Origin: Brevipalpus yothersi
Taxonomy: Eukaryota > Arthropoda > Arachnida > Trombidiformes > Tenuipalpidae
Length of the DNA stretch: 64,000 nt
Assembly: GCA_003956705.1 (NCBI GenBank)
Contig: QZCP01000198.1
Span: 1-64,000 of the forward strand
Direction of reading: 5' to 3'
This document shows positions 1-11,085 of this stretch, one piece after another. Within the stretch, counting starts at the first letter, position 1. Each line of letters opens with the position of its first letter. A program made the translations under genes and the position numbers. The notes under the pieces were generated by a model that searched no databases, had not been told where the DNA came from, and worked only from the letters and a program-made list of their open reading frames with translations.

Positions 1-431
1 TTTGATCTTCATGATTTACAAATTATGATATCAATGTATTTGTTATTGTTTCTCTTGGATGCTTAATCTAATTAATCTGCCATATTTTGATTAGTCACAT
101 GTGGTAGACAAAACAGTCAACTTTATACAGACTTATGTCTCTATTTTGGCTCGTAACAAGTGCTTTATAAAAACATTTCTATGTTTGAGTAAGTATGATT
201 AGTGTCATTTGTCATCTATTCCATCTGTTCCGAGCTATATTTAAATTAAACTCAACATCAATACGATAATATTTTGTCAAAACAAGAACGAATTAGGAGA
301 TGAAAAGATTTGTTGTTGACAGCCGGCTTTTCATCTCCTGATTTATACAATTGTTTTGTTGAGATTAATTTGCTTAACTTTGAACGAGTCATTCGATTAA
401 TGTCTTTTTCCATATTTAAGTGAAAATCAGT
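1..431. other. Upstream region of the syntrophin gene
   Basis: No gene was recognised. The stretch is AT-rich and lies just 5' of the syntrophin start codon. A pyrimidine-rich stretch followed by AG at 419-420 could be a splice acceptor, so a 5' untranslated exon further upstream is possible. Confidence 0.4.
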
Positions 432-2383
432 ATGTCTTTTATCAAGCCTCGAAGTGGTGTGCTACAAATCTATGTTGGTAAGCATTGGTACGATGCTTTG
501 GTTACCCTTGACAAGGAAAGCTTGACAGTTTCATTGCAAGACAGCTTTGAGAATGGAAACAGCAATTGGCGTAATGCAACAGCAGACGATTTTTACAATC
601 CTCCCATCAGCGGAGAAAAGAGGACTGTGAGGGTTGTCAAGACTGAAAACAATGGTCTTGGCATCAGTATTAAAGGAGGAGTGGAAAATAAAATGCCTAT
701 CCTGATAAGCAAAATATTCGATGGTATGGCAGCTGACAAAACCAAAGCTCTTTACATTGGAGATGCAATACTGTCAGTGAATGGTCAGGATCTTAGGGAA
801 GCTACCCATGATCAAGCTGTTCAGGCCCTTAAAAAAGCTGGAAATACAGTCAATTTAGAGGGTAGGTGATGATATATCATTACTCGTCGACTTATCGCCT
901 TTTCCTTTTACTCTTGTGATTTTTTGGTATTTCAGAAGCCTATTTCGTTGCTTTACTATTTTTTTTCTCACCCCATTCTTTTCAAGGTTTTGCACTCATT
1001 TACTAATTCAACAGTAATTTAAAATGTTTTTCATTTCTTTTTGTTATTTTAGTGAAGCATTTGAAAGAAGTTATTCCTATTTTTCGCAAAACTTCTGCAC
1101 TTTCCGAGATCGGATGGGATTTGGACCCACTGCTGGCCTCCAGTTTTCTCTCTGCAAGGAGAAATGACAAATCTTTCCCAAAGAATTCCGCCAAAATTTT
1201 GTCTTCCTCTAACATGAACAGCCCCAAGATAGATTCCAAAAATGTTCCATTATTACTTTGTCATTTGACTAAACCATGTGATGGTATCTCACCCTATCTT
1301 CCAACAGACAAATGTGATGATCGAGTATTCGAAATACATTCTCCTAACCGACAGCATGTATGCATTTTAAGATGCCCAGACAGTGCAAGTGCCTCTACTT
1401 GGTTCAACGCAATTCACTCCACAATTTCTGATCTTTTAGTTCGCACAGTCAATGAAGCAAATTCGTTTTTATTAGATGTTCTTGAAGGAGCACAACTAAA
1501 GCACATGAATTGGATCTTTGAAAGGGTATGTGGAGAGTACTTTTTTCTGGATCTTCATCTCATCAAAAAATTTTTCTAAAGGTTCAAGATCCATCGGGGA
1601 AAGTGCAAAATCGTCCTGTTTTTATGGCTGTAACTTCTCGTGATGTACTGCTTTACGACCTCGTGCCTTGGACAAAAGAAGCTTGGGCAGTACCAGTCCA
1701 CTCTTTTCCTTTGATCCATACTCGACTCGCTCGAACCATCCGTCCTTTAAACACGGGTACGAAAATTTCTGCCTTCAATCCTGTATTCAATGGTGGTTGT
1801 GGAATCGATTTTACCCTCAGAATTGGGACCCGACAAGGAGTGGAAGTTAAGATATTCAGAACTGAAACTTATCGGGATTTATCCAAATGGGCTCGTCACA
1901 TAGTTCATGGTGCCCATCTAACAATTCTTGCAATGAAAGAAACTTGTTTCGGTGAATATTAACCCTAGTATATATTATTTACCGTCATCTGTTGAACTTT
2001 TTCAACTTTTTAATCTTTCTAGCTTGCGTCTTTGATGGTCGTGAATGTGTATTAAGTATCAGCTTGGATCATGGATTCACTTTAGAAGAATCGGAGACTC
2101 GAAGAATTGTTTGGCAGTCACCTTTCGAAAAGCTACTTAGAATCAATGATGATGATACTAAAGTGGTTGTTCTAGAATTTGCTGCTCCTGATGGTGAGAG
2201 AGTAAGTGTATTCTTCTTAAACAAATGAAATCATGAGGTTAATGAAAATTTATCATGTTCTGACTTCAGGAGATCGACCTACTCCAAAATCCGAAGCCAT
2301 TTGTGTTCACTCTCCATGCATTCCTCTACACTAAAGTCACAAAACTAGGTCTCATAGGGGAGACATCCATTGATGGAATATGA
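432..2383 (+). CDS. Beta-type syntrophin (dystrophin-complex adaptor)
   Basis: Syntrophins are cytoplasmic adaptors that bind dystrophin/dystrobrevin and recruit signalling proteins and channels to the membrane. Five exons join in frame: 432-861, 1053-1525, 1582-1951, 2023-2201 and 2270-2383, giving 521 residues, a normal syntrophin length. The N-terminal half of a split PH domain (SGVLQIYVGKHW) is followed by a PDZ domain from about residue 58 with the ligand-binding loop GLGISIKGG. The rest of PH1, a second PH domain and the C-terminal syntrophin-unique region follow. The protein ends in a block (PKPFVFTLHAFLYTKVTKLGL) typical of the family's dystrophin-binding tail. The ATG at 432 is the first in frame; an upstream GTG at 420 is not needed. 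Closest in design to beta-1/beta-2 syntrophin; the exact orthologue is not resolved. Confidence 0.93.
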
Positions 2384-2959
2384 TCAGGTCCCACCATGAA
2401 ATTCCAAATCAGATTATAGATTGTAACCTAAGCTTAAAGCATTCGATCAACCATCATAAAATACTTTTTGAAAATTTTCGAAGCTCTCGCTGGAGAGGTT
2501 ATGAGGATGGAACCGTATCATTTAAATTTATACCAAGATATCCCTGAAAACGACTCCATCCTGTTTTGTCTAGATAAGAATTATTATGATACTAAAATCT
2601 GTTAGACTTCCTACTCATAGAAGCCTGAGTCTGAGACCGTTGAAAAACTCGCTATGTCCAGATATGAGAATGTAATTCTTTTTATAGATCCATGGTGAAA
2701 ATGTTTATTGATTTTTACAGAGAATTTACTTTGATGAAGAGTCTTAGTGAAGAAACTATTTTGATTCTGGGGCAGTTGAGGATATGGCTGAGTAAAACTC
2801 GGTTGAAAAGAGAGCAAGCTTTGAGAACAATCTCAAAGAGAAATTTTGAGAAGAGATTGAATCTCGATCACAAAACAAAAAACATTCATAGGCAAAAAAG
2901 TTGAGCTCAATACTTTGAATCTTAGTTGAACATCCGTGATGAGAAAATCTTCGAATCTT
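2384..2959. other. Spacer between convergent syntrophin and contactin genes
   Basis: This is the 3' flank of both genes. Short open frames exist on both strands but none resembles a protein family. I looked on the minus strand for a hydrophobic exon that could encode a GPI-anchor signal for contactin and found none. Confidence 0.4.
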
Positions 2960-5900
2960 CTATTCGCTTATCTTGAATTCAATGGCTGGAGAGGACATCT
3001 TACCATCTCCACCGCTGCTGTAGGCCAACACTCGTAGCGTATAAGTTTTTTCTGGAGCTAATCCAGAAATGATTACTTGAAGATCTCTATCGATGCGCTC
3101 ATCGAGATACAAGTGGACTTCTTTCGCCGTCTGCACCTTCTGACCACTATCCCAGTATCTGACCTTGTACCCAACGATCGGCTCTTCATTGGCACTAGTG
3201 TCCACGCCTCTCCAAGTCACTCGAACTTTGTTACGATCAAGTCTACTCACTTGAACGTTGGTGGGAGCCCGCTGTGGAGCGGCTTTGTACGTTCTAGCAA
3301 TCGATGGTTCACTTTCAGGTCCACTTCCAGCTTCATTATACGCCATAACAGAGACCGAATACTCAGTATAGGGACTGAGGCCAACGATAAGTCCATGGTT
3401 TTGAGTTCCACGACTGAGCAGTACAAGTGAATCAGTTTGTTGATCTTTTCCATATTTCCAGTATTTGATACGGTGGCCGATGAGTTTTCCTCGAATCTTC
3501 TCTCGAGACAAGTCGAGAGGAGCCCAAGAGACATTCATCGCAGTGGAGTTATAGGCAACGGCCTTAACCAAACTGGGTTGAACTTGTGGCATACTCTCAG
3601 CTGAGTACACCTCAACAGGTTTACTAGGAGGTCCTTCTCCTCGATCGTTTAGAGCTTGAACTTTCACAATGAATTTGGTGTAGTAGAAGTTCTCGCCTAC
3701 ATCGATAACATAGATTCCATTATGGCTTGAGTTGACATCCTTCGTTTGGAATTCGTAATCCTCAGGCAGTTTGTAATAAACTCTATAGCGAATGCTTGGA
3801 GAATTCCAATCTTGCGGAGGCAAAGGATCCCATGTAATTGTAAGGGTGCCAGTCTTACCACCACCACCACCGACATTCGAAGGAGCTTTGAAAGGTTTAT
3901 CCTCATCAGTTTGAACACTAGGGCTAGCTTCAGAAGGAGCACCGTAACCTAGCTCATTGAAGGCAGCTACTCGAAACTCATATTTGCTCCAAGGAGAGAG
4001 ATTAAAAATTCTGGTCTGAACACGGAGAGGATCTCGAATGATCAAATGATAAGGAATATCGTTTGCTACGATTGACCAAGTCATATTATGATTAGTTCGA
4101 GCTTCTATCCTGTAGGATCTGATGGTAGCTCCATTGTCCGCTCCATCACTCCAAGTGACAATTGCGCTAGTTGAGTTTGTAGTCTCTACCGATACTCCTC
4201 CTGGAGAGTTTGGTGGACCTTTGACAATCACCTCACTTGAGCTTGCGATAGAGGCAACAGATGTCTTGATGAGACAAGTATAGTTACCTGCTTCAGAGAA
4301 AGTGATATTGCGAACGGTTAAGGAACCCGGTCTAGTTCCAAAGGAGAATTTTCTCATTTTGGTGGGATCAATTTTGATTCCATTATGCAACCAAATGAAG
4401 GCAGTGTCAAGAGCAGGATCGTTGTGGACGTCACAGCTCATCTCTATTGTTTGGTTCATTTGTGCAACTAATGTTGACGGTGGGTAAGTTAAAAAGTTTG
4501 GACGATCAAAAACTGTCACATATGCTTGGCTCTTATCCGTTCCATACTTATTACGAGCGATGCAGATATAATAGCCTTCATCCTCTTTTCTAACACTGGA
4601 AATAGTCAAATTCTGATTGACCTGTGCCAAAGGATTTTCGTTATGGATCCATTGGAAACGTGGAGCAGGTAGAGCTTCGGGGAGACATGGAATCACCAAT
4701 TTTGTCCCAACGGCAGCATAAACATCTTGAAGAGAAGATTTCGCAAAAGAAGGTCTGATACCAGCGACTCGGAGTTCTGCTGAGCTGAAAGTACTTCCTA
4801 GCTCATTCTGAGCTTCACACTGATACACACCGTTATCCCAAGCTGCGTTCACTCTTTCGATGTAGAAATTGTTTCGGTTGATTCGATAACGAACAGATTC
4901 TTCAGAAGACAAATTGGACTGATGAAGAATCTGTCCATTTTTGTACCAAACAAAGGAAACTTCCGGGTCACCGAATGCATCGCATGTCCAATTGACGTTA
5001 GCATCAACGTCGACGAACTGATCTGGCAATTCAGTTCGGAAAGTTGGCAATGATCGAACACGGAGAGTTGCTGAACTTGTTATCTGAGATCCACTAGTTC
5101 TTGCAATACATCTGTATTCTCCTGAGTCTTCCAATTGAACACTTGGTATGATCAAGAGCCGGTTGTAACTTGTGACAGAGGAACTTTGGGGCAAACTTTT
5201 ATTGACCCTAACCCACTCATAAGTAGGTGTTGGATATCCGTAAGCAATACATTCGAGGGTTACCTTGTTACCAGCAACAGGAGCTTCAGGAAAAATTTTC
5301 GGAAAGCCATGTGGAAATTGGAGAAGTTGGCTGTTAGAATTCGGTTCAACTTCCAGATAGAATGATGGGCCTGTTCTACCATTTCCGGAGATGGCACTTT
5401 GAAGATTGCATGAGTAATGTCCTCTATCAACAGTTTCAATTGAAGAGAAGTATAAATTTCCATCATTTGATACGAAAATTCGTGAATCATCATCCTTAAT
5501 TATGTTTGGTAGACCATTTTTTGTCCAAAAAAAGGTACCCCGAGGGTGATGGTGTGGTGGATCGCAGGACAGAGTTTTACCCCAATTAGTGACCGCATTA
5601 TCATTCGATCGACGATTGGTGAACATTGACATGTAACCAAAGTTGATGGAAACTACTCCACTCACAATAGTTCCGAATTCATTTGACGCTCGGCAATAGT
5701 AGGAACCTCTCTCAGTTTCAGCTTTTGGTGATTGAATGATAAGAGTTCCATCCATTAGAGTGTATCTAGGATCCTTGAGCGGATCAATTTGTTCCGAAAA
5801 TGAGTGTGTAGAATTGGAAATTCGCTTGAACCATTTATACTCTGGTGGAGGATGTCCACTGGCAACACATCGAATGGCAACATGATCAACTTTATCACGA

Positions 5901-6043
5901 TTGTTGAGATCAAAAACTTGTGATTTAGGTACTTCAACAAATTTTGGCCCTCGAGGAACCTTGGATGATAAATAATCAGCAGCAAGAAAATCGACACCAA
6001 AAACACTATAGACTAGAATAACTAGTAAAAAATTTGGAAACAT
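2960..6043 (-). CDS. Contactin (6 Ig + 4 fibronectin III cell-adhesion protein)
   Basis: Contactins are neuronal and glial adhesion molecules; in insects contactin is a component of septate junctions. The uninterrupted 1,027-codon frame starts with a hydrophobic signal peptide (FLLVILVYSVFGVDFLAA). Six Ig domains follow at roughly residues 35-135, 140-235, 240-330, 335-425, 430-515 and 518-610, each with paired Cys and a YxC motif. Four fibronectin III repeats follow (about 612-1025). The 6+4 order is diagnostic of contactin. It lacks the N-terminal C-type-lectin-like domain reported for insect contactin. The frame stops within a few residues of the last FN3 repeat, so the expected hydrophobic GPI signal is missing. 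A consensus-like donor (GTAAGA) on the minus strand near 3003 might splice to an unseen tail exon. It is intronless over 3 kb. Confidence 0.93.
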   Translation of the reverse strand: MFPNFLLVILVYSVFGVDFLAADYLSSKVPRGPKFVEVPKSQVFDLNNRDKVDHVAIRCVASGHPPPEYKWFKRISNSTHSFSEQIDPLKDPRYTLMDGTLIIQSPKAETERGSYYCRASNEFGTIVSGVVSINFGYMSMFTNRRSNDNAVTNWGKTLSCDPPHHHPRGTFFWTKNGLPNIIKDDDSRIFVSNDGNLYFSSIETVDRGHYSCNLQSAISGNGRTGPSFYLEVEPNSNSQLLQFPHGFPKIFPEAPVAGNKVTLECIAYGYPTPTYEWVRVNKSLPQSSSVTSYNRLLIIPSVQLEDSGEYRCIARTSGSQITSSATLRVRSLPTFRTELPDQFVDVDANVNWTCDAFGDPEVSFVWYKNGQILHQSNLSSEESVRYRINRNNFYIERVNAAWDNGVYQCEAQNELGSTFSSAELRVAGIRPSFAKSSLQDVYAAVGTKLVIPCLPEALPAPRFQWIHNENPLAQVNQNLTISSVRKEDEGYYICIARNKYGTDKSQAYVTVFDRPNFLTYPPSTLVAQMNQTIEMSCDVHNDPALDTAFIWLHNGIKIDPTKMRKFSFGTRPGSLTVRNITFSEAGNYTCLIKTSVASIASSSEVIVKGPPNSPGGVSVETTNSTSAIVTWSDGADNGATIRSYRIEARTNHNMTWSIVANDIPYHLIIRDPLRVQTRIFNLSPWSKYEFRVAAFNELGYGAPSEASPSVQTDEDKPFKAPSNVGGGGGKTGTLTITWDPLPPQDWNSPSIRYRVYYKLPEDYEFQTKDVNSSHNGIYVIDVGENFYYTKFIVKVQALNDRGEGPPSKPVEVYSAESMPQVQPSLVKAVAYNSTAMNVSWAPLDLSREKIRGKLIGHRIKYWKYGKDQQTDSLVLLSRGTQNHGLIVGLSPYTEYSVSVMAYNEAGSGPESEPSIARTYKAAPQRAPTNVQVSRLDRNKVRVTWRGVDTSANEEPIVGYKVRYWDSGQKVQTAKEVHLYLDERIDRDLQVIISGLAPEKTYTLRVLAYSSGGDGKMSSPAIEFKISE

Positions 6044-6392
6044 GATTCTAAGGCAATCAGTGTAATAATTATTAAATTAAAATCACAATCAGTCCACTGT
6101 TTTCGGTGTACTTTACCACCGATTCTTTTGGGTGGAGAATAAGTTATTCTGAATAAGACTGTTGCTCGCCCTTATTATTACAACTCTGTTGCTCAAGCTT
6201 TGCAATTGAAACTCTTTCATTTTTTTTCCTCTCTTCATGTCCAGCCATAGATGACACTACTTTTGCCATTCACCTGAGAAGCGCGATTTAAAACATTTAA
6301 TTTTGATTGTGTTTATGTTCGTTCCTGTCCACTTGTGTCCATTCTACCGGTCTATTGGTGACCATTGTTGATTGTTGATCTGATTGTCCAAA
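6044..6392. promoter_or_regulatory. Divergent upstream region, contactin / RPB8
   Basis: About 350 bp separates the start codons of contactin (-) and RPB8 (+), so both promoters must lie here unless 5' exons overlap. No recognisable core motif was identified. The role is inferred from gene orientation only. Confidence 0.4.
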
Positions 6393-6904
6393 ATGTCTGG
6401 AGTTTTGTTTGAGGATATCTTTGAGATCAAAGACATTGATCCGGATGGTAAGAAATTTAATCGTGTGAGCAGAATTCATTGTGAAAGTGAAAGCTTTAAG
6501 ATGGAACTCATTTTGGACGTTAATTCGCAAATTTATCCGGTTGAATTGGGTGAAAAGTTTCGTTTAATGATTACTATTACGTTACGAGAAGACGGCTATC
6601 CTACTGACAATGAGTGGTCAATTGAAGATACTAGATCTGTTTTGGCTGAATCCTTTGAGTACGTGATGTTCGGCAAAGTTTACCGGATCGAAGGAGATGA
6701 AGGACCAGGAGATGCTTCAAGATTGTGAGTGTAGTTGAACGGAATTGTTTCAGAGTTTATAATTTTCATTAATTTTCACCTTCCAGAGCCTGCTATGTGT
6801 CATTTGGAGGACTCTTAATGCGTCTTCAAGGTGATCCAAACAATTTGCATGCGTTCAATATGGATCAAAATGTGTATTTACTGATGAAAAGATTGGCATT
6901 CTAG
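6393..6904 (+). CDS. POLR2H: RPB8, shared subunit of RNA polymerases I, II and III (RPABC3)
   Basis: RPB8 is a small OB-fold subunit common to the three nuclear RNA polymerases. Two exons, 6393-6724 and 6787-6904, are joined across a 62-bp intron and give 149 residues, the usual length. The N-terminus MSGVLFEDIFEIKDIDPDGK, the central YPVELGEKFRLMI block and the C-terminal GGLLMRLQGD block are all typical. The ATG at 6393 gives the normal N-terminus. The stop codon lies only 31 bp from the stop codon of the convergent B4GALT7 gene, so the 3' untranslated regions must overlap antisense. No unusual residue changes were noticed. Confidence 0.96.
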
Positions 6905-6935
6905 AAAACAGAACAGAGCTATTTATATTCTTTTT

Positions 6936-7961
6936 TTACAATTTTTTCCGTGTGCGATTTTTGGTGGCAAAGGCAGTATCACACCATGGAGTCAAGTTAT
7001 AATCACAAGCAAGCTTGACATTGAACACTTGGCACGGGAAACCATCAATTACTAGTTGAGAGGTTGATGTTAACTCGAACCTCACATTTGACAACCCTGT
7101 GTCTCGATCTCGCTTTCTAGAAACCTGAGAATGGAGATCAAATTAGAATACAGAGCCAATAAAATTTCAATTTCTCAGCTTACCTCCTTCTGATTAAAAT
7201 ATTTGTTGTAATCACGTTTTCTAAAACTAGAGTGAATATGGAGGAATGTATCATTTTTGCCAGTCTTGATTTCTGATCCGGGCCGATTAACCTGTTGTGA
7301 AATAAGACTCTTTTATCAAAACATGAAAACTATTGATTATCATTGTTGAGTTTACCTTCACTCCAATTTCTCTCAAACGCTGATGGAATTCATCATCCTC
7401 TAATCCCCAGCCCCAATACTTGTTTGACATACCATCGGCTCTTTCGAAAATTTCATGTGTCACTAAAAGTATTCCGCCGACATATCTCGAATATTGATAT
7501 TTAGGATGTAGCTGAGGAGATGAAATATGATAAACACCCCCTTCTGGATATTGATAATCTAGATTTGGATTAAGAGGTAACAGATCGACATCATGCATTG
7601 CAATGTAATCAGCACGATCTTTGGTAAGTAAGTAACCAGCATTAATTAATGAGGCTCTATTGAATCTCAAGCTATCATTCTGATTGATGATGTTCAAAGT
7701 GAATGTCAATTTTTGATTTGACAGAAATCTATGAAGATGTGGTACCAGGACCATGAGTTCAGTGAATCGATCTCGGAATGGAATCAAGACGGCTAAGACA
7801 TGAGATCTCATCTTCAAGCTATCTTTACTTGCAAATGATCGGAACAGATCCTGGAGCCAAAAGAGTATAACAAATATGACTAGCAAAAGTAAGAAGATTC
7901 TGAACGAGCACCTCCTTCGGAACATGATCTGTTGATTTGAATACGAAAAAATTAACATCAT
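6936..7961 (-). CDS. B4GALT7: Beta-1,4-galactosyltransferase 7 (xylosylprotein galactosyltransferase)
   Basis: This Golgi enzyme adds the first galactose to xylose in the glycosaminoglycan linker of proteoglycans. Exons on the minus strand are 7961-7356, 7291-7184 and 7124-6936, giving about 300 residues. A short cytoplasmic tail is followed by a single signal-anchor (FLLLLVIFVILFWLQDLF), as in type II Golgi transferases. The catalytic domain shows AVLIPFRDRF, FNRASLINAG, the metal-binding DVD in MHDVDLLPL, and the acceptor-site block WGWGLEDDEF. The second exon carries the late His motif (FLHIHSSF) and the last exon a Cys pair ending in TPWC. The start could instead be the ATG at 7958 or 7925; all leave the anchor intact. 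The sequence resembles B4GALT7 more than other B4GALTs because of the HDVDLLPL and WGWG blocks. Confidence 0.94.
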
Positions 7962-8855
7962 CGAGATTCATTTCGCTGTAAACTTACCCACGAGCTGGAA
8001 TCGGAAGGCAAGAGAATATGGATTGTTCATCCTAGAGGACATTTGATGTCAAAGTGGAGGCTGGCACAGATGAATTAGATAGTAAGTTAACATCATAAAG
8101 AATCACCTTTGATAAGTTGTCATAAGCCAAATTGGTCATTAAATCAACTGAAAGAAATGACAATTTTGCTTGAAGAGAAATTTCAATCAGTTTTGTGATG
8201 CAACTTCCAACAGTTATGTTTTGTTTTCACTATAATCTTGAGCCAATAGATGACGCAACACTGGTCTACCTCCATCAAAACTGAGATGAACTTCGTTGAT
8301 CACTCTTTTATGAGAACTTTTTTCAGAACTTTCAGAACTTTATAGAAAAGTTCTCAAGTTGTTTAATTTTGATACATATTGAATTGATTTTCTTTCGAGT
8401 ATTGATGGGAAAATTTGGTCTTCTCGAAGTCTAACACGGAAATATACACTTCTAGAACAAGTAGAAATCCGCAATGTGAAATTGTGAGATTTGGAGGGAA
8501 AATCGCTTGAGATTCGAGAATTTATGATAATTTCATTCCAATTCGTTGAGTAAAGACAGAAATTTGAGCAATTTATCCAATTAAAACTGACGTTCTTTTC
8601 AATTGCATCTAGTGAAAGCTAGAAAAGCATCACTGTTCTGTTTTCTCGGATTATCTCACTATTTGTTGTATTAACTAGCCTTTTCGAACTTTTGTTGCCA
8701 TAGAGCTTCATTATATTCAAAACATAGATCTTCGAAAGATTAAATCAATGCATTCTGAGCAGTAAATTTTGTCCCTCAGGTTTAATATGAAGAAATGAAT
8801 TCACCAAACCATAAGTTTATTAGATAGAGTATAAGTGTCAAATTTGGCCTCAACT
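7962..8855. promoter_or_regulatory. Divergent upstream region, B4GALT7 / DZIP1
   Basis: Nearly 900 bp of AT-rich DNA lies between two head-to-head genes. No coding exon was recognised, although a 5' exon of DZIP1 could lie here because its first recognised exon starts close to the conserved domain. No motif was assigned. Confidence 0.35.
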
Positions 8856-11085
8856 ATGAAGGGCAATTCTGGAGCAGTGAAATTGGATTGGAAAAAATTG
8901 GCAGCTATAGAAGTGAACAGATTTGAACATGATCTCGAAAACAATTCGTGGTCTGTGGAGGAAATTGGAAACATTATTTCATACTCATTCATCGATGTAG
9001 AATTTGTAAGTTTTTGAGGAGAGAAGAACTCTATTTCTAGAAGATTTTCTCTCGAAAGTAAATGCCGATTCTCCCTTCTTTCTTTGGCAGAACTTACTTG
9101 AAATGGACCAGAATTTTGTGAAACTTTTTAAGTTGGCCCAGATCATTATTCGCCATCTTCTCAAGAAATTGAGTAGCCTCAAGAGCCTTGAGGAGCAAGT
9201 TTCAACCAGTCGCTGTTTGAGTGTAGAAAACCGGAAACTTCGAAAGCTGTTAGAGATCTACAAGCAAGCTTTGTGTTCAAGCTCCTCAACAATAAGCTCA
9301 GACCTTATTCAGTGTCCAAACTGTCCCAAGGCATTTGGTGATATCAATTTTCTCCAGAGCCACCTTAAACGTCGCCATCCCGATACTGGCCTCGAAGCCA
9401 AAGGCTTGCTACCTCTCACAAGACGAATCAACCAATATACGGATGCCATGCAAAGCTCAACTATCACGACTCAATCAATTGAAAATCTGAAGAAGGAACT
9501 TCAATGTATTCGTGATCAATTGGACAACACAAGAAATGAATTGAATTCCGAGCGTGAAGCTCGATTGAATTTGGAGGTGAAAATTGCAAATGAGCTTGAG
9601 GAGAGAGGCTTTGCAAGGCCACAATCCAGTAGGGGTCAAAGGTTGGAGAAAAACTCTAGGGAAAGAATAGTAGGGTCCAGTGGTGTTCATAGCCTGGAGA
9701 AATTATCTTCAGGCTTAGAAGGCAAAAAGACTGTGGAAATATCCATAGATTGTGGCTCAAAGGGTAGGGGACAGCAAGACTTGACAAACCTTCTTTTGAG
9801 TCACACTCAAGAAGTGCGAAACATTGGTTCACGCTTAGAAAAGATGCTTCAAAAGCTGGACAATCAGCCATCTTCTAGTGAAATCATGTCTCTCGATTCG
9901 AAAGCTATCGAATTTTCTGGCCAAAATTTCAGTAACTCATACGATGATGATGCATCGGAGAACAGAGTGGCTATGAAAGATAGAGAAAGATTGCTTTCTG
10001 AGATTTCCGATCAGCTTCGAGCTCTAGGAGTGGTGGAAGGCCATTCCATCGATTATCAAACTTTCCAGAAAACACTAAAAGAAGTTAAAGCTAGACGTAG
10101 AAAGATGCGTACTCATGAGAAAGCTGATCAACTTACAAGTATTCTTAATGATCAGATACGAGCTCAGGATGTGAAAGAATTTACACCGGAAGACCAATTA
10201 GATTCAAGCGAAAACAGCCGAGTGTCGTCATTTGATGAGATACAGACGATTGAAGCCGCAAAGATTGAGAATGATGTTCGATCAGCAATAGTCAGCACCA
10301 CTGGCAAGGAATCTGATAGCTCAAATGTTCGGCGACTCAAGTCTGTATTGCTATTGCGAGATGAAACAGGCAAACTGATGGGCCGAGAGGGGAAAAAATT
10401 TGAGAAAAAATTACGATTCAGTGAAACTAGAATTGAAATCAGTCCTGAAGACACAGAAGATGATGGAGAAGATGAGGAAGAGGGAGAAGAGCAATTACCT
10501 AATCCTTCTAATCGTGGAGCCCAATCAGAGAATTCATCCACTCAGTACAATGATGAAAGTGAGGAGGAGGATGATGATGAAAGCAATTCCATAGAACCAG
10601 AGGAGGAGACTGTGGAGGTATCATCACCCAAACATGATGATAAGAGTAAAGCAGTATCCACCAAATCGGTGGCTCAAGTTCCTTCCTCTGATCCTGTTGC
10701 CTATTCGAGCATAAGTGACCATCTGAAAGCGACAGATTTACAGTGGTTCGATTCAGACACTTCTGATACCGAGGAAGAGATGGATGTTAAGCAAAAAGGT
10801 GAAACGGTCAAAAAAGATGGACTAACAAAAGTTAATTCTCTGTTGAGCGATAAAAATGAGCCCGGTGAGCTGCTGCAAAATGTATCTGTCCAAGAGCTGA
10901 CCAAGTTAATCGAGGAGCAGCTGAGACAAAGTCGGTCGAGAGGAAAATTAATGACCACAGCGGTTCCGGTGGCAGGAGATACATCAAAAGAGTCGAAAAG
11001 AAAAGACTCTGATCGAGATCTCGAGCGTTGGATGCAGAAAGATATGGATGATATCGATAAATACTTGGGCCATGATCGATTTTAA
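8856..11085 (+). CDS. DZIP1: DZIP1 / Iguana-type ciliary zinc-finger protein
   Basis: DZIP1 proteins act at the basal body and ciliary transition zone and affect cilium formation and Hedgehog signalling. Two exons, 8856-9005 and 9091-11085, join in phase 0 across an 85-bp intron and give 714 residues. The N-terminal DZIP1-specific domain spans the junction (LDWKKLAAIEVNRFEHDL, then NLLEMDQNFVKLFKLAQI). A coiled coil and one C2H2 finger follow at about residues 126-146 (CPNCPKAFGDINFLQSHLK, with RRH). The rest is helical and then strongly acidic low-complexity (many D/E near residues 500-560). The start at 8856 follows an in-frame stop and a GTG; an additional 5' exon is possible because vertebrate proteins have a longer leader. 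An antisense open frame here is a shadow. Confidence 0.9.

Noticed and set aside
2692..2904. Plus-strand 70-codon frame downstream of syntrophin
   Set aside because: No similarity to syntrophin or another family, and the syntrophin C-terminus is already complete at 2383.
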